From UMGS1613 sp963616135 (lineage in GTDB: Bacteria; Bacillota_I; Bacilli_A; RF39; UBA660), in contig CAVEJT010000002.1 of assembly GCA_963616135.1 (NCBI GenBank), forward strand, positions 1 through 55,604: a stretch of DNA of 55,604 nt, in the 5' to 3' direction. The translations under genes and the position numbers were made by a program. Under the pieces are notes generated by a model that did not search any database, was not told where the DNA came from, and saw only the letters and a program-made list of their open reading frames with translations. Numbering within the stretch: the first letter of the stretch is position 1; every line of letters starts with the position of its first letter. This document shows, in pieces, positions 42,489 through 49,852 of this stretch.

Positions 42489-43634
42489 ATGAAAAGAAAA
42501 GGATTTACATTAATAGAATTACTAGCAGTCATAGTAGTGCTAGCAATCATTGCACTTATAGCAACACCAATAGTACTAAATATAATAGAGAATAGTAAAG
42601 ATTCAAGTAATAAAAGAAGCATAGAATTATATGGAAGTGCGGTAGAACAAGCAGTAGCAAGAGAAGAAATAAATGGTAATGCTTTACCTAGCGGAAAGTA
42701 TACGACAGAAGATGGTAAAACATTGAAACAAGGTGATATAGAATTCGAAGTAGATTATAAAGGATCTAAAGTAGTATGTGATGTGAATATAACGAGTGAT
42801 GGAGAGGTATCATTAAAGAATTGTAAAGTAAATGGAAAAGCAACAGAATATACATATGGGGATGATGAAATTCCAACACCAAAATCATTTGGAGAAGATT
42901 CTTGGGAAACAATAGTAGCAAATGTCAAAGCAGGAAATACAAGTGCATATAAAGTAGGAGATACAAAGGAAATTAAACTAGAAGGTTTTACAAATGAAGA
43001 AGAAAATAGTAATGGATTATATACAATAAGAATAACAAACAATTCAACACCAGAAGAATGCAATACAGAAGGTTTTTCACAAACAGCATGTGGATTTGTA
43101 ATAGAATTTGTAGATATAATAACAAGACGTAAAATGAATCCATCAGGAAAATATAAAGGGACACAATATGGCTTTGGATGGAATGTAGATGGATGGCCAG
43201 CAAGTGAAATGAGAACATATGTAAATAATAATATATATAATGCATTGCCAGAAGGATTAAAAGAAAATATAATAAATACAAAAGTAGTATCAAGTCATGG
43301 TTCTACAAGTGGAGAGACAAATTTTACATCAGAAGATAAAATATATTTATTATCAACAAAAGAAGTATGGGGAAAAGAAGGAACAACTGATACAATAAAT
43401 TATGATACAGCAGAATCAGAGACAAGACAATTAGATTATTATAAGGCAAATGGAGTAACAACAGCAAATTATTCAGGAGCAATTAAGAACTATAATGGAA
43501 GTCCAGGGTATTGGTGGCTTCGTTCTGCTTATTCCTATTATAATTACAAGTTCTACGACGTGAGCCTCATTGGCCTTTGGAACACCACCAATGCTAGTGA
43601 TGGCAATGGCGTGGCTGTGGCTTTCCGAATTTAG
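42489..43634 (+). CDS. Pilin-like protein fused to a DUF6273-like domain with a DGR-type variable C-terminus
   Basis: 381 aa. Prepilin signal KRKG-FTLIE (cleavage after Gly5) and a hydrophobic helix to about residue 30, nearly identical to the pilin-like gene at 21488. A middle pilin-type domain with cysteines (VVCDV, KNCKV), then a DUF6273-like domain (WPASEMRTYVNNNIYNAL, DKIYLLSTKEVWG, GYWWLRSA). The last 117 nt are GC-richer and use different codons (see the variable-region feature). Start ATG 42489 behind AAAGGAGGAGG; the open frame to 42438 lies in the terminator. Probable role: surface-displayed binding protein with a diversified tip. DGR machinery is not in the window. Confidence 0.82.
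   Translation: MKRKGFTLIELLAVIVVLAIIALIATPIVLNIIENSKDSSNKRSIELYGSAVEQAVAREEINGNALPSGKYTTEDGKTLKQGDIEFEVDYKGSKVVCDVNITSDGEVSLKNCKVNGKATEYTYGDDEIPTPKSFGEDSWETIVANVKAGNTSAYKVGDTKEIKLEGFTNEEENSNGLYTIRITNNSTPEECNTEGFSQTACGFVIEFVDIITRRKMNPSGKYKGTQYGFGWNVDGWPASEMRTYVNNNIYNALPEGLKENIINTKVVSSHGSTSGETNFTSEDKIYLLSTKEVWGKEGTTDTINYDTAESETRQLDYYKANGVTTANYSGAIKNYNGSPGYWWLRSAYSYYNYKFYDVSLIGLWNTTNASDGNGVAVAFRI
43518..43634 (+). other. Candidate DGR variable region
   Basis: Codes the final 38 residues (LRSAYSYY... to AVAFRI). My hand count is 53 G/C in 117 nt, far above the surrounding gene. Between Ala (43527) and the closing GTG (43611), 24 of 27 codons end in C or T, including TCC, GAC, AGC, CTC, ACC, AGT and GAT: the set expected when AAY codons of a template are altered at A positions. 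The invariant 3' end (GGCGTGGCTGTGGCTTTCCG, then AATT and TAG) would be the initiation segment. Confidence 0.65.
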
Positions 43635-43695
43635 TATCGATTAAAAGTATTTGGATTTTTTAAAAGAAATGTAATAGAACAAAAAGATAACAAAC

Positions 43696-43722
43696 AAAAA
43701 TAGTGTCTAACACTATTTTTTT
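43696..43722 (+). terminator. Bidirectional intrinsic terminator
   Basis: AAAAATAGTGT (43696-43706) pairs with ACACTATTTTT (43710-43720), 3-nt loop, T on both sides. Confidence 0.85.
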
Positions 43723-44848
43723 AATTTCTATATCTTATATTTTCATTTGATATATTAAATATTATTCCTGCCATAATCATATAACTTAAAAGACTTGATC
43801 CACCATAACTTATAAATGGTAGTGTAATACCTGTAATAGGCATAAGACCTAAAGTCATACCAATATTTTGTAATTGTTGATATATAAGCATACCAATAAT
43901 ACCACTTATAACGTATTTATTTATATTATTTGGATTTTCAACTGCTAATTTAATTAGTCTTAAATCAAAAAAAGTAATAAGTCCTAAAAGACATATAGAA
44001 CCAATAAAACCAAAGTTATTAGCAAATACAGCAAATATAAAATCTGTTTGAGGTTCTGGAAAATATATTGGGGTATTATTAATTCCATAACCTAGCATAC
44101 CACCACTACCAATAGAGGTAATACCATTTTCAAGTTGATATCCACTACCACTTGACCAATCTAATAATCTATCTACTCTAAGAAAGAAAGAGGTACCAAA
44201 TATTTTAATAAATAAGTCAGTATTAACAAAGTATGTAATAAGTATGATACCAATTATAACACCAAATATACCAAACAATATAGCAAACCATCTATATCTA
44301 ATTCCAGATACAAAAAGCATTACTAAAGTAATTAACAAATAAATAAGTACAACACCAGTATCAGGTTGCAAGAACGTAAGAATAGCAGGTATACCTACAA
44401 CAATACATACTTTGAGTAAAAATTTAAATTCTTCTGCTATAGTAGGATCTGGGTAATCTTCTTTAAAATTGTTAATCATTCTACCGTTAATAATAATTAA
44501 TATAATTTTCATAAATTCACTAGGTTGAATATTACCAATACCTTTAATTTTAAACCAACAACGAGCATTATTGATATCAGCACCCCAAAATAATACTAAT
44601 ATTAGTGAGATAACTCCTATTATATATAGTATCCAAGCATTTTTATACAGAAAGTTATTACCTGCAATCATGACTAAATAAATGATTATAAATCCGATAG
44701 AATACCAAAGTACTTGTTTTAACATTAAATTAGTTTCTTCACCTAGTAAATTTTGAGCACTCCCAATAGTTATAATACTTATTAAAGCAAATAAAACTAT
44801 ACATAAAAATATACCAATATCCACTTTAAATCTTGATATGTTTTTCAT
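43721..44848 (-). CDS. rodA: SEDS-family glycosyltransferase, RodA/FtsW/SpoVE type
   Basis: 375 aa, about ten membrane helices. SEDS motifs: NNARCWFKI, NIQPSEFMKI, a long extracellular loop with LDWSSGSGYQLENGITSIGSGGMLGYG, and the final PFISYGGSSLLSYM. These enzymes polymerise lipid II together with a class B PBP. The overall pattern is closest to RodA, but SpoVE or FtsW cannot be excluded, and the gene lies near no other cell-wall gene. GGTGGTGTT Shine-Dalgarno. Confidence 0.9.
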   Translation of the reverse strand: MKNISRFKVDIGIFLCIVLFALISIITIGSAQNLLGEETNLMLKQVLWYSIGFIIIYLVMIAGNNFLYKNAWILYIIGVISLILVLFWGADINNARCWFKIKGIGNIQPSEFMKIILIIINGRMINNFKEDYPDPTIAEEFKFLLKVCIVVGIPAILTFLQPDTGVVLIYLLITLVMLFVSGIRYRWFAILFGIFGVIIGIILITYFVNTDLFIKIFGTSFFLRVDRLLDWSSGSGYQLENGITSIGSGGMLGYGINNTPIYFPEPQTDFIFAVFANNFGFIGSICLLGLITFFDLRLIKLAVENPNNINKYVISGIIGMLIYQQLQNIGMTLGLMPITGITLPFISYGGSSLLSYMIMAGIIFNISNENIRYRN

Positions 44849-44951
44849 AACACCACCATTTATTATCTTACACTATTTATGGTTTTTATACAATAAAAAC
44901 TTAAATATTTATTTTTTTTAAATTTTATAGTATAATTATATTGGTGATTTA

Positions 44952-45263
44952 ATGAGAATAGAATATATAATAGTAATATTAGTATGTTTAGTAATCGCAA
45001 TTGCAATTGCACGTTCTAAGAAAAAAGATTTTAAATTAGAGGCAAATAAACTAATAATGCTTTTGGGTGGTAAGGATAATGTTATTGATTATGAATTTAA
45101 TAAATCTAGATTTGTAGTAACACTTAAAGATATATCTAAAGCAAATAAAGAGGGTATACAAAGAATGGGAGCTCAAGGAATAGTAGAAATTGATAATCAA
45201 TTAAAAATTATTTTAGGTAGTGATGCTAAACAAATAAAAAAATATATTAATGAATTAAAGTGA
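44952..45263 (+). CDS. Membrane-anchored PTS EIIB-like domain lacking the phospho-cysteine
   Basis: 103 aa. An N-terminal membrane helix (about 5-20), then a domain that follows the glucose-type EIIB fold: LIMLLGGKDNVIDYEFNKSRFVVTLKD...GIQRMGAQGIVEIDNQLKIILGSDAKQIKKYI. In true EIIB proteins the segment reads CxTRLR; here it is NKSRFV, so the phosphorylated cysteine is missing and transport phosphorylation is not possible. A regulatory or structural role is likely. Minimal promoter (TATAAT 44931-44936, GGTGAT 44943-44948). It precedes the KinB-like kinase but ends in its own terminator. Confidence 0.65.
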   Translation: MRIEYIIVILVCLVIAIAIARSKKKDFKLEANKLIMLLGGKDNVIDYEFNKSRFVVTLKDISKANKEGIQRMGAQGIVEIDNQLKIILGSDAKQIKKYINELK

Positions 45264-45281
45264 TATTTCGTCACTTTTTTT
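45258..45281 (+). terminator. Intrinsic terminator
   Basis: AAGTGA (45258-45263) pairs with TCACTT (45271-45276), then T. The left arm contains the stop codon. Confidence 0.7.
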
Positions 45282-45286
45282 CATAT

Positions 45287-45306
45287 TTCGACAAAATTCG
45301 ACAAAA
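45287..45306 (+). promoter_or_regulatory. Two tandem Spo0A-box-like sites
   Basis: TTCGACAAAA occurs twice, head to tail (45287-45296 and 45297-45306). TTCGACA is the exact reverse complement of the 0A box TGTCGAA, and a 10-bp repeat fits tandem Spo0A binding. Relative to the predicted start point (45327) the boxes lie at about -40 to -34 and -30 to -24. Confidence 0.7.
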
Positions 45307-45336
45307 TAATTTAATATACTTATATTGGGTGATATA

Positions 45337-46560
45337 ATGAATTTATTTCAAATAGTGTTGTTAGATGTTATATTATTATTATTTCCAATACTTGTTTATT
45401 TAATTTATTTATCTACAAATAAAAACATAAAAGTAAAAAATAAAAAATTATATAGTTCACTTATGCTAATTTCATCTTTTTTTCTGGTTTTAAAATATGG
45501 TATAAATGAGCCTAAAGTTGTACCAATACTGGTACTTAATACAGTAGTTTTAATAGCATATATAGAAGATAAATGGATACTTGCTAATGCACTTGGATTA
45601 TGTATACTTGTAATTCATAGAAGTTATGTAAATTATATTTATTTTTTAATAATACTTTATATAATATTAGGATTATTATATTTAGTTAAAAAGTATAATA
45701 AATTAAATAATATAGTTTTTTTAGAAGCATTTATACTACTAAGTAGTTTAGTATATTTGTTATGGTTAAATATATTTAATTCATATTTATATCAAATGAA
45801 TGAAATAATACTTTCGATATCAGCTTACTTTTTCATTTTAAATATATTATATTTAATGTATGAAATTGGTAGAGGTATTATGAGTACACATACAACATTT
45901 AAAGAATTACAACAAGAAAAACAAATAAGATTATCATTATTTAAAATAACACATGAAATAAAGAATCCAATAGCGGTATGTAAAGGTTATTTGGATATGA
46001 TTAATGTAAGAGATCAAAGACAAGTAGAAAGATATATACCTATAATAAAATCAGAAATAGAAAGATTACTTTCAATATTAGAAGATTTTTTACTCATAAA
46101 TAAAAGTAATCTTAATAAAGATATAATGGATATAAATATGCTTTTAGAAGATACATTAGATAAAGTAAAACCTCTGTTAAAAGAAAAAAATATAGATGTA
46201 AATATGGATACTAGTGAAGATGAAGTATTTATTAATGGTGATTATAATAGATTAAGTCAAGTATTAATAAATCTTATTAAAAATAGTATTGAATCAATAA
46301 GTGATAATGGACTTATAACATTTACAAGTAAAATAAATAATAATAAGTATAATTTAGTTATAAGCGATAATGGCTGTGGAATGACTGAAGAAGTATTAGA
46401 TAAAATAAAAGACCCTTTCTTTACAACAAAAAAAAGAGGATCTGGACTTGGAGTAGCTCTTATATATGAAATAATAGAGGCACATAATGGAAGTATTAAT
46501 TATGAATCTGAATATAATATAGGTACTAAAGTAACAATTACATTACCACTTTATGAATAA
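45337..46560 (+). CDS. KinB-like sensor histidine kinase
   Basis: 407 aa. Six or so membrane helices (about 3-180) with short loops and no PAS domain, then HisKA with His206 (FKITHEIKNPIAVCKGYLDM) and a HATPase domain: N box LINLIKNSIES, G1 SDNGCGM, G2 KRGSGLGVAL. This topology, the THEIKNP motif and the upstream 0A boxes resemble the Bacillus sporulation kinase KinB, which feeds phosphate into the Spo0F-Spo0A relay. Start ATG 45337 behind GGTGAT (45328-45333); TATACT 45315-45320. No response regulator is adjacent, as normal for orphan sporulation kinases. Confidence 0.8.
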   Translation: MNLFQIVLLDVILLLFPILVYLIYLSTNKNIKVKNKKLYSSLMLISSFFLVLKYGINEPKVVPILVLNTVVLIAYIEDKWILANALGLCILVIHRSYVNYIYFLIILYIILGLLYLVKKYNKLNNIVFLEAFILLSSLVYLLWLNIFNSYLYQMNEIILSISAYFFILNILYLMYEIGRGIMSTHTTFKELQQEKQIRLSLFKITHEIKNPIAVCKGYLDMINVRDQRQVERYIPIIKSEIERLLSILEDFLLINKSNLNKDIMDINMLLEDTLDKVKPLLKEKNIDVNMDTSEDEVFINGDYNRLSQVLINLIKNSIESISDNGLITFTSKINNNKYNLVISDNGCGMTEEVLDKIKDPFFTTKKRGSGLGVALIYEIIEAHNGSINYESEYNIGTKVTITLPLYE

Positions 46561-46571
46561 ATGTAAATAAG

Positions 46572-46597
46572 AGATTATTTTAATTAATAATCTTTTT
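46572..46597 (+). terminator. Intrinsic terminator of the kinase gene
   Basis: AGATTATT (46572-46579) pairs with AATAATCT (46586-46593), then T to 46597. Confidence 0.7.
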
Positions 46598-46636
46598 ATT
46601 TTTTATCAAAAATAGTATAATTAAGGTGGTGATAGT

Positions 46637-47311
46637 ATGAAGGGTAAATTAATAGTAATAGAAGGAACTGATTGTAGTGGTAAAGAAACACAAACAAAGT
46701 TATTGGTTGAAAAATTAGAAAAATTAAATAAAAAGTGTGTAAGATTTAGTTTTCCAAATTATGATAGCCCTACAGGTAAAATAGTAGGTGGACCTTATCT
46801 AGGAAAATCGTATATATGTAAAGGATGGTTTAATGAAGGGGCAGTTAATGTAGATCCAAAAGTTTCATCACTTTATTATGCAGCGGATAGAAAATATAAT
46901 ATTGATAAAATAGAAGAAATGTTAAATCAAGGTATTAATGTTATATTAGATAGGTATATATATTCTAATTTAGCTCATCAGGGTGGAAAAATAAAAGACA
47001 AAGAAGAAAGAATAAAAATGTATAAATGGTTAGAGAAATTAGAATTTGATTTACTTGAACTTCCACATGCTGATATAAAAGTTTTTTTGCACATGCCATA
47101 TGAAGTATCTTTAATATTAAAAAAAGATAGGGAAGAGGCTATGGATGAGCATGAGGCATCAAAAGAACATTTGCTTTTGGCAGAGGATGCATATAAAGAA
47201 ATAGCCAAAATGTATGATTTTAAAACTATTGAATGTAATGATAAAAATGTACCTAGAAAAATAGAAAAAATTAATGAAGATTTATTTACTTATGTAAGTT
47301 CAAATTTGTAA
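46637..47311 (+). CDS. tmk: Thymidylate kinase
   Basis: 224 aa. P-loop EGTDCSGKETQ (9-19) in place of the usual DGxGKTTQ, DRY motif (LDRYIYSNLAHQG), LID-like region around KKDREEAMDEHEAS. It phosphorylates dTMP to dTDP. This longer variant with the SGKETQ loop is common in Firmicutes of clostridial type. Minimal promoter: TATAAT 46616-46621, GGTGAT 46628-46633. Together with the dCMP deaminases it marks the dTTP pathway. Confidence 0.88.
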   Translation: MKGKLIVIEGTDCSGKETQTKLLVEKLEKLNKKCVRFSFPNYDSPTGKIVGGPYLGKSYICKGWFNEGAVNVDPKVSSLYYAADRKYNIDKIEEMLNQGINVILDRYIYSNLAHQGGKIKDKEERIKMYKWLEKLEFDLLELPHADIKVFLHMPYEVSLILKKDREEAMDEHEASKEHLLLAEDAYKEIAKMYDFKTIECNDKNVPRKIEKINEDLFTYVSSNL

Positions 47312-47357
47312 TATTTTAATAGGTGTGGTATAATTATCGAGTTGAGTGGGTGATAAA

Positions 47358-49373
47358 GTGATAGAAGTATTAAAGAAGGTCATAGACAAATTGTGTAGAT
47401 ATATAAAAACAAATATATTAATGTCTTCTTTTATAATAAGCTGTTTAATTAATTCAACTCTTGTAAGGTTTCTTACAGTAGCTAATTATTTTGCTATAAA
47501 ACCTATATTAGCTGATTTAGTAGTACTTTTAATAATTACGGCTTTTGGATATTTTATTAAACCAAAACATCAATTTAAATATTTTTTGATATGGAGTATT
47601 ATACTTACTGCTCTTTGTATAATTAATACGGTTTATTATAGTAATTATTTGTCATTTGCGTCTGTTTCGTTACTTAAAACAGCAACTGAACTCGGTGGAT
47701 ATACAGATGCAGTATTTGAAAATATATTGGAGTTAAAAGATTTTATTTTCTTATTACAAATTTTTGTAGTTTGCTTTGTACATTTTCAACTAAAAAAGAA
47801 GAAGTATTATGATAAAGTATCAAATATAGAAAATGGTAAAGTTAGATTTTTAAATATGGTAGTAGTTGCTTTAATAACACTCGGATTTTTTATATCAATG
47901 TTAACAGGTGTAGATATAAGTAGATTAAATAAGCAATGGAATCGATCATCTATTGTTATGGAGTTTGGTATATACACATATCAAGCAAATGATATACTAT
48001 CTTCTGTAAAGACAACTGTAAATGAAATGTTTGGTTATGATGAGGCATATAAAACATTTAGGGAATATTATGAAAATAATAATTTAGAAAAGGAATCTAA
48101 TAAATATACAAATTTATTTAAAGGTAAAAATGTTTTGGTAATTCATGGAGAAAGTATTCAAGGATTTACTATGAATTTGAAATTCAATGGAAAGGAGTTA
48201 ACTCCTAATTTAAATAAAATGTCACAAGAAGGTATTTATTTTTCTAATTTCTATGCACAAGAAAGTGTTGGAAATAGTAGTGATAGTGAGTTTACTTCAC
48301 TTACAAGTTTACTTCCTTCAAATAGTGGTACTGTGTTTATGAATTATTTTAATAGAGATTATGAAACAATATTGAAATTATTAAAAAATGAGGGATATTA
48401 TACATTTAGTATGCATGCTAATAACGGTAGTGCATGGAATAGAAATGTAGCTTATAAGTATTTAGGATATGATGATTTTTATTATTATACTAAGGACTTC
48501 GATATAGATGAAAAAATAGGTTTGGGATTATCAGATAAATCTTTCTTTAGACAAGCTGTAGATAAAATTAAAAATATAAATGAAAAAAATACAAATTGGT
48601 ATGGAACTCTTGTTATGTTAACTAATCATACACCTTTTAGCGATATAGAGGAGCATAGTGATTATTCAGTTAATTATAAAACTGGTCAAACAGATCCAGA
48701 AACTGGAGAAGAACAAGAAATAGAATGGTTAGAGGGAACTAGAATAGGTAATTATTTAAAATCAGTTCATTATGCTGATGAAGCTATAGGAGAGCTTTTA
48801 TCTAATCTAGACTCTAAAGGCCTTTTAGATAATACTGTTGTAGTTTTATACGGAGATCATGATTGCAAATTAAAGAAAAGTGAGTTTAATAAATTGTATC
48901 AAAGTGAATATTATCAAAGTGTATTAATAGATCCAACTAATACAGTAGGAGTAATAGATGAGTTTACTTATGAAATAAATAGAAAAGTGCCATTTATAAT
49001 ATGGTCTAAGGACAAAATTAAATCTAAGTATACGAAAAAAGTAGATGAAGTAATGGGTATGATAGATGTTATGCCAACCTTATCAAATATGTTAGGTGTA
49101 AAACCTAAATATGCTTTAGGTAATGATATATTTAATATAAGTGATAATGTTGTAGCCTTTCCAAGTGGAAACTGGTTAACAAGTAAAGTATATTATAATA
49201 GCTCTAAGCAAGAGTTTAGACAATTAGATATAGATACATCTATTGATATGGATTATATAGATAAATATAATAAGTATGCTGAAGAATTAATAAATGTGTC
49301 GAATGGAATAATAACATATGATTTAATAAAGGCATATGAAACAGGAATTGAGACATTAGGGACTAATAAATAG
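47358..49373 (+). CDS. Lipoteichoic-acid-synthase-type membrane sulfatase-fold enzyme
   Basis: 671 aa from a GTG start. Five membrane helices (to about residue 200) followed by a large extracellular sulfatase-fold domain: VLVIHGESIQGF (metal Glu), LTPNLNKMSQEGIYFSNFY, SSDSEFTSLTSLLP, MLTNHTPF, YADEAIGELLSNLDSKGLLDNTVVVLYGDHD. LtaS-type enzymes polymerise glycerol phosphate on a lipid anchor; related enzymes add phosphoethanolamine or start LTA. The nucleophile region reads NSSDSEF where LtaS has a Thr (KTSDAEF). Start: GGTGAT (47349-47354) precedes GTG 47358; the GTG at 47346 would bury it. Confidence 0.85.
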   Translation: MIEVLKKVIDKLCRYIKTNILMSSFIISCLINSTLVRFLTVANYFAIKPILADLVVLLIITAFGYFIKPKHQFKYFLIWSIILTALCIINTVYYSNYLSFASVSLLKTATELGGYTDAVFENILELKDFIFLLQIFVVCFVHFQLKKKKYYDKVSNIENGKVRFLNMVVVALITLGFFISMLTGVDISRLNKQWNRSSIVMEFGIYTYQANDILSSVKTTVNEMFGYDEAYKTFREYYENNNLEKESNKYTNLFKGKNVLVIHGESIQGFTMNLKFNGKELTPNLNKMSQEGIYFSNFYAQESVGNSSDSEFTSLTSLLPSNSGTVFMNYFNRDYETILKLLKNEGYYTFSMHANNGSAWNRNVAYKYLGYDDFYYYTKDFDIDEKIGLGLSDKSFFRQAVDKIKNINEKNTNWYGTLVMLTNHTPFSDIEEHSDYSVNYKTGQTDPETGEEQEIEWLEGTRIGNYLKSVHYADEAIGELLSNLDSKGLLDNTVVVLYGDHDCKLKKSEFNKLYQSEYYQSVLIDPTNTVGVIDEFTYEINRKVPFIIWSKDKIKSKYTKKVDEVMGMIDVMPTLSNMLGVKPKYALGNDIFNISDNVVAFPSGNWLTSKVYYNSSKQEFRQLDIDTSIDMDYIDKYNKYAEELINVSNGIITYDLIKAYETGIETLGTNK

Positions 49374-49383
49374 TCCCTTTTTT
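49359..49383 (+). terminator. Intrinsic terminator
   Basis: GGGACTA (49359-49365) pairs with TAGTCCC (49371-49377), then six T. Contains the stop codon. Confidence 0.85.
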
Positions 49384-49396
49384 AAAAACTATATTA

Positions 49397-49425
49397 TTGA
49401 CAAAAAGTTATATTTAAAGTAATAT
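49397..49425 (+). promoter_or_regulatory. Sigma-A-type promoter
   Basis: TTGACA (49397-49402), 17-nt spacer, TAATAT (49420-49425), with an overlapping TATAAT at 49423-49428. Confidence 0.7.
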
Positions 49426-49447
49426 AATTCAAATAGGAGATGATTGT

Positions 49448-49780
49448 ATGAAAAAGCAACAAAACTACAATGTAAGTAACTTAGGATTTGCTAATATAAA
49501 TATTTATTTTGATGGATTTCCAATAATGGGATATTATACGGTAGTATTAAATAAAGAAAATAAAATCATAGATTTACAATATATAAATAGAAAATTATCT
49601 ACTGATAATACACCAAATGGTTATAGTTATGTTATTGAGTATTTAGAGCCTATGAAAAACTTTGAAAAAAATAAAATAATATTAACTCGTAAAGAAGCTC
49701 TTAAAAGTTTAAAACAACATTTAAATAGTTTTCATAAAAATATGATGGATAATTATGAAATTTTAGTAGTTCAAAAATAA
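49448..49780 (+). CDS. Small unknown cytosolic protein
   Basis: 110 aa, not recognised. No signal peptide or membrane helix. The N-terminal half looks beta-rich (NINIYFDGFPIMGYYTVVLNKENKIIDLQYINRK) and the C-terminal third is helical and basic (RKEALKSLKQHLNSFHKNM). Own promoter, an AGGAGATG Shine-Dalgarno and own terminator, so a real single-gene unit. Confidence 0.7.
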   Translation: MKKQQNYNVSNLGFANINIYFDGFPIMGYYTVVLNKENKIIDLQYINRKLSTDNTPNGYSYVIEYLEPMKNFEKNKIILTRKEALKSLKQHLNSFHKNMMDNYEILVVQK

Positions 49781-49783
49781 TTT

Positions 49784-49809
49784 AAGATTGTTTATACAGT
49801 CTTTTTTTC
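49784..49809 (+). terminator. Intrinsic terminator
   Basis: AAGATTG (49784-49790) pairs with CAGTCTT (49797-49803, one G-T pair), then T. Confidence 0.65.
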
Positions 49810-49852
49810 TACAAAAAAATATAGTATAATTATGTAGTAGAAAAGAGGATAT

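Noticed and set aside
42755..43293. Minus-strand frames inside the pilin/DUF6273-like gene
   Set aside because: No start signals, and the plus frame has clear family motifs.
43518..43634. Template repeat or reverse transcriptase for the DGR inside the window
   Set aside because: Reading by eye I found no second copy of the 3' constant segment and no protein with reverse-transcriptase motifs.
49297..49303. Perfect TGTCGAA (0A-box sequence)
   Set aside because: Single site inside the LTA-synthase coding region (codes part of NVSN); no promoter next to it.
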